DNA of 64,000 nt from DASQFQ01 sp963805525 (GTDB lineage: Bacteria > Actinomycetota > Thermoleophilia > Solirubrobacterales > Solirubrobacteraceae): contig CAWDUT010000004.1 of the NCBI GenBank assembly GCA_963805525.1, positions 434,001-498,000 of the forward strand, read 5' to 3'. The notes below the pieces were generated by a model. The model ran no database searches. It worked only from the letters and a program-made list of their open reading frames with translations, and was not told the origin of the DNA. Below, one piece after another: positions 1 to 8,906 of the stretch (position 1 is its first letter; every line of letters starts with the position of its first letter). The translations under genes were made by a program, and so were the position numbers.

Positions 1-132
1 GCGTTCCTGGCCGTCGGCCGCGGCGAGGACCGCGCGCGGGCGGAGGAAGAGGCCGCCCGGCGCGACTCAGCGCCTCCGAACGGGGACGGGCGCCTGGACT
101 CGACGCGGCTGCCCCGGCGGCGCGAGCACTGA
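1..132 (+). CDS. 3' end of an unidentified gene (partial)
   Basis: The window opens inside this gene. The frame starting at base 1 stays open for 43 residues and ends with TGA at 130-132. Only three of the 43 codons end in A or T, which matches the codon use of the clear genes nearby and supports it as coding. The visible tail is charged and rich in Ala, Arg and Glu, with no domain I recognise, so no function is proposed. It converges on the SDR gene across a 281-bp spacer. Confidence 0.5.
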   Translation, partial: AFLAVGRGEDRARAEEEAARRDSAPPNGDGRLDSTRLPRRREH

Positions 133-413
133 GCCGCCGGCGAACATCAACGGCGGCTGGGTAGGGAAGCGGTTCGGCCGCCGCGGCGGTCAAGTGGGAC
201 GGTTTTGTCCCTATAGCGGCCACAAACCGTCCCGCTTGATCAAGAGTGCTTGCTTTTGCCCGCTCAGCGGGGACAAACAAGCGACCTTGGCCAAGAGTGC
301 GAGCTTGACCACCGTATAGCGGGCTAACCTCGCGACTTTGCCGGCACCGCCGCCGAACCCTCCACTCAATGCCAGCAGTTGACTTTCGCCCCGCCAAGCC
401 ACGGACGCGCGAA
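133..413. other. Intergenic spacer between convergent genes, holding a hairpin array
   Basis: This is the only convergent junction in the window with real spacer DNA. It holds the three-unit hairpin array described separately. Beyond about 336 there may be a decayed fourth unit (a CTTTG-GCC word near 336-343, and more loosely similar sequence around 375-413), but the match is weak. No open frame here looks coding, and I see no tRNA-like or promoter-like element. Confidence 0.6.
191..336. repeat. Tandem array of three ~50-bp hairpin units with palindromic junctions
   Basis: Three degenerate units repeat with a 50-51 bp period, beginning CAAG at 191, 241 and 292. Unit 1 forms a 15-bp stem (191-205 with 224-238) with one wobble pair. 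Unit 2 has GCTTG/CAAGC (248-252/278-282) and an inner CCCGCT/AGCGGG stem (259-264/266-271). Unit 3 has GCGAG/CTCGC (299-303/329-333). The stem sequences differ between units but stay complementary, and the centre keeps AGCGG (TATAGCGG in units 1 and 3). The junctions are palindromes, CTTGATCAAG (235-244) and CTTGGCCAAG (286-295). Its position between convergent genes suits a bidirectional terminator or a REP-like element. The structure is read directly; the role is inferred. Confidence 0.6.
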
Positions 414-1154
414 CTAAGCGCCCCCGTACCGGAACCCGCCGTCGGAGTCGATGACCTGGCCGGTGACCCAGTCCGACTCCTCCGACGCCAGCCACGCGAT
501 CAGCCGTGCGGCGTCGTCGGGGGTTCCCCAGCGGCCGCGGGGCATCGCGGCGGTTGCCTGCTCGACGATCTCCTTCGGCGCCCAGCCGGTGTCGGTCGGG
601 CCCGGGTTGACGGCGTTGACGGTGATCCCGCGCGGGGCGAGGTGGTCGGCCAGCGAGGTCACGAGCCCCGACAAAGCGGCCTTGCTCGCGACGTAGGGCA
701 GCTCGCGTGCCATCGGTCCTCTCCCCTGGCCCGAGGTCAGCAGGATCACGCGGCCTCCCGGGCCGCCGGCGTGGGCGGCGGCGAAGGCCTGGACGAGCAG
801 GAGCGTGGCTCGCACGTTGACCGCCAGAGTGTGGTCGATCGCCTCGGCGGTCAGCTGCTCGAGGTTCTGGTCGGCGGAGGCGGCGTGGTTGGCGACGAGG
901 ACGTCGATCGGGCCGACCGCCGCGACCGCCGCCTCCACCAGCCGCGCGGGCGCGTCCGGCTCCGCCAGGTCGATGTCGAGGTGGCCGGCGTGGCCGCCGC
1001 CCTCGAAGCCCTCGTCCGCGCCCCACGGCTGCGCAGCGTCATGCGCGGTCCAGCCCTGCGTGAACACCACCGTGCCGGCCCGCGCGAGGCGCTGCACCGT
1101 CGCCCACCCGATGCCTTCGCGCCGGCTCACGCCGGTCACGAGCGCGGCGCTCAG
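414..1154 (-). CDS. SDR family oxidoreductase
   Basis: This is a short-chain dehydrogenase/reductase of about 246 residues, a normal length for the classical family. The Rossmann start TGVSRREGIG is followed by a VANHAAS element in place of NNAG, the active-site stretch LLTSGQG, YVASK with the catalytic Tyr and Lys, and VNAVNPGPTDTG. It would reduce or oxidise a small carbonyl or alcohol with NAD(P); the substrate is unknown, and it resembles 3-oxoacyl-ACP reductases. The first beta strand (SAALVTG) is preceded by CTG at 1154, which overlaps the TGA of the transglycosylase as CTGA. No ATG, GTG or TTG gives a full-length protein without running far into that neighbour. A later GTG (1139) would delete the first strand. 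The start is therefore probably CTG. Confidence 0.8.
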   Translation of the reverse strand: MSAALVTGVSRREGIGWATVQRLARAGTVVFTQGWTAHDAAQPWGADEGFEGGGHAGHLDIDLAEPDAPARLVEAAVAAVGPIDVLVANHAASADQNLEQLTAEAIDHTLAVNVRATLLLVQAFAAAHAGGPGGRVILLTSGQGRGPMARELPYVASKAALSGLVTSLADHLAPRGITVNAVNPGPTDTGWAPKEIVEQATAAMPRGRWGTPDDAARLIAWLASEESDWVTGQVIDSDGGFRYGGA

Positions 1155-1795
1155 AGCCCGAGCTCCCGCCCGTACTCCTCGCGGTAGCGCGCGCGGACGT
1201 CGAGCACCTGCTGGACGTAGTGGCGCGTCTCGGGGAACGGGATGTGGCGCGCGCGGTCGAACGCCTCGCCCTTGTGGCGCGCGTCGAAGATCCACTTGTC
1301 GACCCGGCCCTCGCCCGCGTTGTAGGCGGCGATGGCGAGCACCTCGTTGCCGCCGTAGCGCTGCAGCAGGTAGCGGAGGTAGAACGAGCCGTAGGAGATG
1401 TTGACCTGCGGGTTCGCGAGGTCGCCCTCGATGAAGGCGGTGCCGCCCGACTTGCGCGCGATGTCGTGCGCGGTCGAGGGCAGGAGCTGCATCAGGCCCT
1501 TGGCCCCCGCGTGCGAGGTCTGGTCGCGGAAGCGCGACTCGGTGTAGATGACGCCGGCGATCAGCGCCGGGTCGAGGCCCTTGTCGGCGGCCTGCTGGCG
1601 GATGATGTCCTCGTGGCGGAGCGGGAGCACGACCTCCTGCACCGCCTTGTCGACCCGCGGCGCGACGACGGCGGCGATCACGCCGCCGATGACCACGACG
1701 GCGGCCAGCAGCCAGGCCACCCGGCGCACCAGTAACCGGCGTCGTGCCTTGGCGGAGCGGGGTCGGGCTCGGGTGGTGGCGGATCGTGCGCTCAT
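1151..1795 (-). CDS. Membrane-anchored lytic transglycosylase (SLT domain)
   Basis: A 214-residue protein with a basic N-terminus, one membrane segment (about residues 24-46) and an SLT-type lysozyme-fold domain. The signature is complete: YTESRF with the catalytic Glu at 86, GLMQLLP, AAYNAGEGRVDKW, and the C-terminal FPETRHYVQQVL typical of Slt70-like enzymes. It should cleave the MurNAc-GlcNAc bond of peptidoglycan from outside the membrane, to remodel the wall or open space for an envelope complex. The ATG start follows coaE by 3 bp, and its stop overlaps the SDR start, so coaE, this gene and the SDR probably form one unit behind rpsA. Confidence 0.9.
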   Translation of the reverse strand: MSARSATTRARPRSAKARRRLLVRRVAWLLAAVVVIGGVIAAVVAPRVDKAVQEVVLPLRHEDIIRQQAADKGLDPALIAGVIYTESRFRDQTSHAGAKGLMQLLPSTAHDIARKSGGTAFIEGDLANPQVNISYGSFYLRYLLQRYGGNEVLAIAAYNAGEGRVDKWIFDARHKGEAFDRARHIPFPETRHYVQQVLDVRARYREEYGRELGL

Positions 1796-1798
1796 GAC

Positions 1799-2377
1799 TC
1801 AGTTCAGCTTCTCAAGTACCTCGGCGAGCGTCTGCTCGAGATCTTCGATCGTCCCGGAGTTTGCGACCGTGTACGTCGCCCGGGCGGCCTTTTCCTCCTG
1901 GGTGAGCTGACGCGACGTGCGCTCGTCGAGCGCCGCGTGCCCCCTCGCCCCCGCCCGCTCCCGGCGGACGGCCTCGTCGGCGACCACCGCAACGGTAGCG
2001 TCGAACGCGGCGTCCATCTCGGATTCGAACAGCAGTGGGACCTCGACCACCAGCGCCCGCGGGGCCGGCGAGCGCGCTTCCTCCTTCTGGCGCCACTCCC
2101 ACATCCGCTGCCCGACCCGCGGCCACAGCAGCTCCTCGAGCCACTTCCGCCCCTCGTCGGTCGCGAACGCCGCGCGGGCGATCTCGGAGCGGTCGGTGGT
2201 CCCGAACCGCTCCAGCACCGCCGCCCGCACCTCGTCGTCCTCGTACAGCTCGTGCACGACGGCGTCGGTCGACAGCGTCGCGGCACCGAGGCGCTCCAGC
2301 GCCTCGAGCGCCTCCGACTTCCCGGCCCCGATCCCGCCCGTCAGGCCGACGAACGGGGGCTTAGGGCTGCTCTTCAG
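1799..2377 (-). CDS. coaE: Dephospho-CoA kinase
   Basis: Catalyses the last step of coenzyme A synthesis, ATP-dependent phosphorylation of the 3'-OH of dephospho-CoA. The P-loop LTGGIGAGKSEAL sits at the N-terminus. The DAVVHELY segment, the lid region and EVPLLFES match the family, and about 192 residues is usual. No ATG, GTG or TTG lies near the expected start. In this frame only CTG at 2377 is available before a run-in of about 60 codons that shadows rpsA. With CTG the gene overlaps the end of rpsA by 17 nt. An alternative is a +1 frameshift at the CCC-TAA that ends rpsA (see findings). Function is secure; the start is not. Confidence 0.85.
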   Translation of the reverse strand: MKSSPKPPFVGLTGGIGAGKSEALEALERLGAATLSTDAVVHELYEDDEVRAAVLERFGTTDRSEIARAAFATDEGRKWLEELLWPRVGQRMWEWRQKEEARSPAPRALVVEVPLLFESEMDAAFDATVAVVADEAVRRERAGARGHAALDERTSRQLTQEEKAARATYTVANSGTIEDLEQTLAEVLEKLN

Positions 2378-3743
2378 GAGCTTCTTCGGAGGCGGCTTCT
2401 TCGACCGCCGCGTCGGGCGCGGCGGGCTCGTCCTCGACCGGAGCCTCCTCGACCTCGGCCGCGGCTGGCGCCTCGACCTCGTCGACGGGCGCCTCGGCCT
2501 CGGGCGCGTTCGAGAACACGTCCTCGGAGAGCCCCAGCTCGGGCACGTTCTCGAGGTCGCCGGCGCCACCGTCCGACGTCTCCGTCGGAGCCATCGTGTC
2601 GCGCTGCGGCAGCACCTGGCCCTCGACCCGCTTGATCGAGAGCGAGAGGCGGCGCCGCTCGGAATCGATCTCGAGGATCTTGACCTTCACGTCGTCGCCC
2701 GGCTGGATGATCTCGCGCGGGTTCTCGACGTGGTGCTGGGCGAGCTCGGAGATGTGCACGAGGCCCTCGACACCCTCCAGGATCTCCACGAAGGCGCCGA
2801 ACGCGACGACCTTGGTGACCTTGCCCTCGAGCTCGTCGCCGACGTTGTAGGTGTCGACGACCCGCTGCCACGGATCCTCCTGGGTCTGCTTGAGGCCCAG
2901 GGAGATGCGCTGGCGGTCACGGTCTATGTCGAGCACCTTGACCTGCACGGTGTCGCCGATCGAGAGGATCTCGCTCGGGTGGTTGACGTGCGACCACGAA
3001 AGCTCGGAGATGTGGATCAGGCCGTCGATGCCGTCGAGGTCGACGAACGCGCCGAAGTCGACGATGTTCGAGATCTGGCCCTCGATCACGAGCCCGGGCT
3101 GCAGGCGCTCCAGGATCGCCTGGCGCTGCTCCTTGCGCTCCTCCTCGAGGACCGCGCGGCGCGACAGCACGACGTTGTTGCGCGAGCGATTGAGCTCTAT
3201 GACCTTCGTCTCGATGTTCTGGCCGAGGTACTCGTCCAGGTTCGGGACGCGGCGGATGTCCACCAGCGAGGCGGGCAGGAAGCCGCGCACCCCGAGGTCG
3301 ACGATCAGGCCGCCCTTGACGACCTCGATCACCGAGCCGGTGACGGGCTCGCCGGACTCGGCGGCGCCTTCGATGCGGCGCCAGGCGCGCTCGAAGCGAG
3401 CACGCTTCTTGGACAGGATCAGGCGGCCGTCCTGATCCTCCTTCGTGAGAACGAGGGCGTCGACCTCTTCTCCGAGCTCGACCTCCTCAGACGGGTCCAC
3501 GGACTTACGGATCGAGAGCTCGTTATTGGGGATAACCCCTTCGCTCTTGTATCCGATATCGACCAGGACTTCGTCCTTGTCGATCCGCACGACCTTGCCG
3601 GTGACGACGTCGCCTTCTTCGAAGGGGACGATCGTCGCGTCGTAGTTGGGAAGGATCTGACCATCAACCTCGATCAGCATCCCGTTCGAGCCCTCAACGA
3701 TGTGAATATCCGTCGGGGCTTCTGGGGTCAAAGTGGCTTCCAT
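2361..3743 (-). CDS. rpsA: 30S ribosomal protein S1
   Basis: A 460-residue S1 protein with four S1/OB-fold domains. Typical blocks include DVVTGKVVRIDKDEVLVDIG (about residues 45-64), GLIVDLGVRGFLPASLVD, VDFGAFVDLDGIDGLIHISE and VAFGAFVEILEGVEGLVHIS. The C-terminal ~90 residues are an Ala/Glu/Pro-rich acidic tail. It binds mRNA on the 30S subunit and helps initiation, including on weak or structured leaders. The ATG at 3743 gives the standard N-terminus; an open frame continuing upstream through the oppositely oriented flavoprotein gene is spurious. Only 24 bp separate it from that divergent gene. It is followed by coaE in an overlapping arrangement. Confidence 0.95.
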   Translation of the reverse strand: MEATLTPEAPTDIHIVEGSNGMLIEVDGQILPNYDATIVPFEEGDVVTGKVVRIDKDEVLVDIGYKSEGVIPNNELSIRKSVDPSEEVELGEEVDALVLTKEDQDGRLILSKKRARFERAWRRIEGAAESGEPVTGSVIEVVKGGLIVDLGVRGFLPASLVDIRRVPNLDEYLGQNIETKVIELNRSRNNVVLSRRAVLEEERKEQRQAILERLQPGLVIEGQISNIVDFGAFVDLDGIDGLIHISELSWSHVNHPSEILSIGDTVQVKVLDIDRDRQRISLGLKQTQEDPWQRVVDTYNVGDELEGKVTKVVAFGAFVEILEGVEGLVHISELAQHHVENPREIIQPGDDVKVKILEIDSERRRLSLSIKRVEGQVLPQRDTMAPTETSDGGAGDLENVPELGLSEDVFSNAPEAEAPVDEVEAPAAAEVEEAPVEDEPAAPDAAVEEAASEEAPEEQP

Positions 3744-3767
3744 GAACGGCGAGATACTGTAGCGAAG

Positions 3768-4904
3768 ATGCCAGTACGAGCCACGAAGCGGGGAGCCGAG
3801 AGAACGCCGCTGAGCGGCGATTTCGACGTCGTGATCTGCGGTGCGTCGTTCGCCGGCCTGACGGTCGCGCGCGAGTTGCGGGCCACAGGCGCCCGCGTAT
3901 TGGTGCTCGACCGCTACGAGATCGGCGAGCGCCAGACCTCCGCGTGCGCCGCTCCGACCGCATGGCTGCGCAACCTCGGGCTCGAGGATTCGATCCTCCA
4001 GACCTTCGATTCGCTGGTCGTCCACACGCCTGGGACCAGCGTCCGCTGGCCGATCGGCTGGGAGTTCTCGACCTTCGACTACCGGCGCCTGTGCGAGCTG
4101 CTGTGGGCGCAGTCCGCGGCCGAGTTCGAGACCGCGAAGGTCGACGGCCGCACCGGGACCACGATCCACACCGACCGCGGCGACGTCAGCGCGCCCCTGC
4201 TCGTCGACGCGCTCGGCTGGCGCCGCGTGCTCGGGGTCGAGGACAACGTCCAGCCGCCGGAGGCGCTCCTCTCGCGCGGATTGGAGGTCCACCCAGGCGG
4301 TCGGTCCGATGACCTCGAGCTGTGGATCCACAAGGGCTACGTGCGCGCGGGCTACGGCTGGTCGTTCCCCGCGGGCGACGAGGTGCGGATCGGGGTCGGC
4401 TCGTTCGACCCGCGCGACCACGTCAAGGAGCCGACCGTCCGGCTCACCGAGGACCTCGGCACCGAGCCGCTCGGCTACCAGGGCAACTGGATCCCGCACG
4501 CGCTGCGCCCCGCGACGGAGGACGGCGTGTTCTTCGTCGGCGACTCCGCCGGCCACTGCCTGCCGCTCAGCGCCGAGGGCATCCGCACCGCGTTCTACTT
4601 CGGGATCGCCGCGGGCCGCGAGATCGCCGCGGTGCTCGGCGGCGCGCAGAGCCATGACGAGGCGCTGCGCCGGTACAGCGCGTTCTCCGCCGCCCACGGC
4701 TGGAAGTTCGCGTGGATGAAGCGCTGGCAGGACAACGTCTGGCGCCTGCGTCCCAGACCGCGGGACGTGCTCGTCCACTCGCTGACCTCGCGGCGGCTCT
4801 CGGAATGGGCGTTCGGGCACTACCTGCGGGTCGCGCCGCCCGAGTTCGCGCTGCCCGCGCCGCCGCGCGCCGTGGCGCCCGCGTCGGCCGACCTGGCCGC
4901 CTAG
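3768..4904 (+). CDS. FAD-dependent oxidoreductase, geranylgeranyl-reductase family (paralogue 1)
   Basis: A 378-residue flavoprotein. The N-terminal FAD-binding Rossmann motif is DVVICGASFAGLTVARELR, with the acidic end of strand 2 at VLVLDR, then a family block EIGERQTSACAAPT and the C-terminal FAD-contact motif FFVGDSAGHCLPLSAEGIR. The family includes geranylgeranyl reductases that saturate isoprenoid chains, but also other hydroxylases and halogenase relatives. It is strikingly similar to the gene at 34876-35970, which lies beside a phytoene/squalene synthase, so an isoprenoid-lipid role is a fair inference here too. The ATG at 3768 is only 24 bp from the divergent rpsA start. TACTGT at 3755-3760 could be a -10 for an almost leaderless transcript (weak). 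Confidence 0.8.
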   Translation: MPVRATKRGAERTPLSGDFDVVICGASFAGLTVARELRATGARVLVLDRYEIGERQTSACAAPTAWLRNLGLEDSILQTFDSLVVHTPGTSVRWPIGWEFSTFDYRRLCELLWAQSAAEFETAKVDGRTGTTIHTDRGDVSAPLLVDALGWRRVLGVEDNVQPPEALLSRGLEVHPGGRSDDLELWIHKGYVRAGYGWSFPAGDEVRIGVGSFDPRDHVKEPTVRLTEDLGTEPLGYQGNWIPHALRPATEDGVFFVGDSAGHCLPLSAEGIRTAFYFGIAAGREIAAVLGGAQSHDEALRRYSAFSAAHGWKFAWMKRWQDNVWRLRPRPRDVLVHSLTSRRLSEWAFGHYLRVAPPEFALPAPPRAVAPASADLAA

Positions 4905-5254
4905 TGGAAGCCACGCCTGCACGCCGGATGGCGGTAGTGGCGTGCATGGACGCACGGCTCGATCCGCTGGATGCACTCGACCTGGAGCTCGGCGACGCGC
5001 ACGTGATCCGCAACGCGGGAGCGGTCGTGACAGACGACGTGCTGCGGTCGCTCGCCGCCTCGCGCGAGCTCGCCGGCACGAGCTCGGTGGTGCTCGTGGC
5101 GCACGCCGATTGCAGGGCACACGGCGGAGACGACGAGGCGGCCCGCGCCGCCGTGCGCGACGGGCTCGCGCGCGTGCGCGAGGCGCTGCCGGGGGTCGAG
5201 GTGTCCGCGGTCTTCTACGGCTTCGGCTCAGCTGGGCCCGAGCCGGTCGGCTAG
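4904..5254 (+). CDS. Small beta-carbonic anhydrase-like protein
   Basis: About 116 residues from a GTG that shares its first base with the TAG of the preceding gene. The zinc site of beta-carbonic anhydrases is visible: ACMDAR (Cys14, Asp16) and AHADC (His67, Cys70), joined by HVIRNAGAVVTDDVLRSL and ELAGTSSVVLVAHADC. These enzymes interconvert CO2 and bicarbonate. The protein is shorter than most family members, and the region after the second Cys lacks the usual hydrophobic C-terminal strand pattern. It may be a minimal class-D form or a degenerate one. It overlaps the hydrolase tail to tail by 27 nt. Confidence 0.75.
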   Translation: MEATPARRMAVVACMDARLDPLDALDLELGDAHVIRNAGAVVTDDVLRSLAASRELAGTSSVVLVAHADCRAHGGDDEAARAAVRDGLARVREALPGVEVSAVFYGFGSAGPEPVG

Positions 5255-6100
5255 CCAGGCGCCGACCTCGTCGATCGCCTCGCGCGTCTTCGGCGTCGCC
5301 GCCATCCAGCGCCAGAAGCCGTGGATCGTGCCGTCGAAGCGGCGCTGGGTGACGTCGACCCCGGCCGCCTCGAGCTTCGTCACGAACGCCTCGCCTTCGT
5401 CGCGCAGGACGTCGAACTCCGCGGTCAGCACGTAGGTGGGCGGCAGCCCCTCGAGATCGTCGGCGCGCAGCGGCGAGGCGTCGGCCTGGAGGCCGTCGGC
5501 CCCGTCGAGGTAGAGGTTCCAGTAGCGCTCGAGACCGGCGGCGGTGAGGCCGTAGCGCGCCTTGAAGTCGCGCATCGAGGGCGTGTTCAAGCCGGCGTCG
5601 GTGACGGGATAGATCAGCGCCATGCCGTCGAGCGTGTCGCGCAGTCGCCGCGCGACGGCGATCGCGAGGTTGCCGCCGGCACTGTCACCCGCGACCACGA
5701 GCGGCCCGTCGAGCGCCCGCGTGACCGCGGCGCAGTCCTCGAGCCCGGCGGGGAACGGGTGCTCCGGCGCGAGCCGGTAGCCGACGCTCACCACCGTCGC
5801 GCCGCTCGCGTTGGTGAGCGCGCGGCAGGCGGTGTCGAACGAGTCGATCGACCCGACCACCCAGCCGCCGCCGTGGAAGTAGGCGACCGTTCCGCCCTTG
5901 GGCTCCAGCGGCGTGTAGATCCTGGCCGGGACGCCGGCGAGCTCGACGTCCTCGATCGCGCCGACCTCCTCACCGGGGCCGGCGAGCACCTTCGTCTCCT
6001 GCTCGTGGCCGGCGCGCGCCTGCTCGACCGGCACCTCGTGGGCGGGCGGGCCCTCGAGCGCGTTCATGCCGTCGAGGACCTTCTGGATGCCGGGGTCCAT
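5228..6100 (-). CDS. Alpha/beta hydrolase, hormone-sensitive-lipase family
   Basis: A 290-residue esterase/lipase-type hydrolase. The oxyanion-hole motif HGGGW is at 76-80, the nucleophile elbow GDSAGGN places Ser at 140, and the Asp (about 230, in AEFDVLRDEG) and His (260, in IHGF) complete the triad. A cap region precedes the core. It should hydrolyse carboxyl esters of short acyl chains; the natural substrate cannot be read from sequence. Its ATG overlaps the TGA of the XdhC-like gene as ATGA, so it is translated from the same message as the XdhC pair. Confidence 0.88.
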   Translation of the reverse strand: MDPGIQKVLDGMNALEGPPAHEVPVEQARAGHEQETKVLAGPGEEVGAIEDVELAGVPARIYTPLEPKGGTVAYFHGGGWVVGSIDSFDTACRALTNASGATVVSVGYRLAPEHPFPAGLEDCAAVTRALDGPLVVAGDSAGGNLAIAVARRLRDTLDGMALIYPVTDAGLNTPSMRDFKARYGLTAAGLERYWNLYLDGADGLQADASPLRADDLEGLPPTYVLTAEFDVLRDEGEAFVTKLEAAGVDVTQRRFDGTIHGFWRWMAATPKTREAIDEVGAWLADRLGPS

Positions 6101-6849
6101 CAAGCCGGCGCGGGTGCGTCTTCCTGCGCGTGGATGCGGCGCTTGGCCTCCTTCAGGCGGCCGCCGGGGCGGGCGGCGCGCACGGCGAGGATCTCGCCGA
6201 GGATCGAGAGCGCGGTCTCCTCCTGCGACTCGGCGCCGATGTCCAGGCCGCACGGACCGGCGATGCGCCCGAGCTCGGCCTCGGGGATGCCCGCCTCGAG
6301 CAGCCGCGCGCGGCGCTTCTCCTGGTTGCGGCGCGAGCCCAGCGCGCCGACGTAGAACGCCTCGGTGGCGAGGATCCCCTGCAGCGCGGGCTGGTCGAAC
6401 TTGGCGTCGTGGGTGAGGACGACGAACGCGGTCTGGTGGTCGGGGGCGACCTCGGCGATCGCCTCCTCCGGCCACTTCACGATCAGGTGGTCGGCGCTGG
6501 GGAAGCGCTCGCGGGTGGCGAAGGCGCGCCGGGCGTCGGCGACGTACGTGCTCCAGCCGAGCAGCTTGGCGGCCTTGCAGAGCGCCTCGGCGGTGTCGAC
6601 CGCGCCGTAGACGAACAGCCGCGGGGGCGGCATGTAGACCTCGGCGAACACCTTCCGCCCGGGCAGCTCGAGCAGCGCGTTGCGCGCGCCGCGGATGACC
6701 TCGTCGGCCTCGGCCGCGAGATCGGAGCCGGTCTCCCCCTCCTCGACGAGCAGCTTGTTGCCGGCGCCGTCGCCCTCGACGACCGTGAACAGCACGGCGC
6801 GCCCGCCGCGCTCCTGGATCGCGGCGAGACGCTCCAGCAGGTCGCTCAC
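6100..6849 (-). CDS. XdhC family protein, Rossmann-domain half
   Basis: A 249-residue protein. After an N-terminal stretch resembling the short XdhC/CoxI domain (LFTVVEGDGAGNKLLVEEGE), a Rossmann-type C-terminal domain follows: PRLFVYGAVDTAEALCKAAKLLGW, then VLTHDAKFD, FYVGALGSRRNQEKR and IAGPCGLDIGAESQEETALSI, all typical of XdhC. XdhC proteins bind and protect or sulfurate molybdenum cofactor before insertion into xanthine-dehydrogenase-type enzymes; no such enzyme is in this window. The GTG start overlaps the stop of the upstream half as GTGA. In many bacteria the two parts are a single polypeptide, so this is a split arrangement. Confidence 0.8.
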   Translation of the reverse strand: MSDLLERLAAIQERGGRAVLFTVVEGDGAGNKLLVEEGETGSDLAAEADEVIRGARNALLELPGRKVFAEVYMPPPRLFVYGAVDTAEALCKAAKLLGWSTYVADARRAFATRERFPSADHLIVKWPEEAIAEVAPDHQTAFVVLTHDAKFDQPALQGILATEAFYVGALGSRRNQEKRRARLLEAGIPEAELGRIAGPCGLDIGAESQEETALSILGEILAVRAARPGGRLKEAKRRIHAQEDAPAPA

Positions 6850-7157
6850 TCGACCTTCTCCACGAAGACGTCGATCTCGCCGCCGCAGGGCAGCCCGACG
6901 TTCCAGCCCTCGTCGTCGGAGATCCCGTAGGTGAGGAGCTTGGGCTTGCCGGTCTCGAAGACCTCCTCGGCCTCCTGCACGATCGCGGACTCCACGCACC
7001 CGCCCGACACCGAGCCGCACAGGGCGCCGCCGCGGGCGACGGCGAACGAGGAGCCGACCGGCCGGGGCGCTGAGCGGCGCGTGCCGACGACGGTGGCAAC
7101 CACCACGTCCTCGCCTTCCTCGCGCCAGCGGCGGATGTCGTCGAGCAGTTCCTTCAC
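6846..7157 (-). CDS. XdhC/CoxI-domain protein, short N-terminal half
   Basis: A 103-residue protein with the XdhC/CoxI signature: VVVATVVGTRRSAPRPVGSS, then GALCGSVSGGCVESAIVQEA and GLPCGGEIDVFVE. The conserved Cys residues of SGGCVE and PCGGEID are present. The GTG at 7157 is chosen because it follows a GGGGGAA Shine-Dalgarno-like run and matches family starts; an in-frame extension upstream to 7235 is low quality. It is the leading gene of a unit with the second XdhC half and the alpha/beta hydrolase, and is divergent from the aldehyde dehydrogenase 57 bp away. It probably acts with its neighbour in molybdoenzyme maturation. Confidence 0.8.
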   Translation of the reverse strand: MKELLDDIRRWREEGEDVVVATVVGTRRSAPRPVGSSFAVARGGALCGSVSGGCVESAIVQEAEEVFETGKPKLLTYGISDDEGWNVGLPCGGEIDVFVEKVE

Positions 7158-7213
7158 GGTTCCCCCTTCTTCCTTGTCTCTTGAAGGGTAGTTGACCGGC
7201 GTAGGATCCGGCC

Positions 7214-8658
<1,445 letters not shown>

Positions 8659-8662
<4 letters not shown>

Positions 8663-8901
8663 AAACCGCGGCGCTCGCGCGCGGCGATCGCGCGCGGGTC
8701 GCGCTTGTCGGCCTTGCGCGAGACGTACACCGCGTGGCCGAGCCAGAGCAGGAAGAGCACGACCATGACGATCGTGAGCGTGAGAACCTCGCCGGGCGAG
8801 TAGGCGCCGAGGGCGAGGAGGAAGACGAACAGGGCGACGAGCGCGACGAGCAAGATCCAGAAGCTCTCGCTCATCACGGCCCAGATTCGCCGCCCGTTCA
8901 T
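8659..8901 (-). CDS. Small two-helix membrane protein
   Basis: An 80-residue protein with two clear hydrophobic segments (about 12-32 and 40-60), then a basic tail rich in Arg and Lys. The ATG at 8901 lies 5 bp past the mmsA stop, so it is probably co-transcribed with mmsA; an internal ATG at 8874 would remove nine residues and keep both helices. I recognise no named family. Small two-TM proteins of this type are common and usually uncharacterised, so no function is proposed. It ends in a CTAG shared with the convergent aldehyde dehydrogenase. Confidence 0.65.
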
Positions 8902-8906
8902 ACCGC

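Noticed and set aside
191..336. CRISPR-like array
   Set aside because: Units are degenerate, contiguous and self-complementary, with no identical repeats separated by unique spacers, and no cas genes are near.
3744..5120. N-terminal extension of rpsA by about 460 codons across the flavoprotein gene
   Set aside because: The extension is antisense to a well-supported flavoprotein, and the ATG at 3743 gives the normal S1 start.
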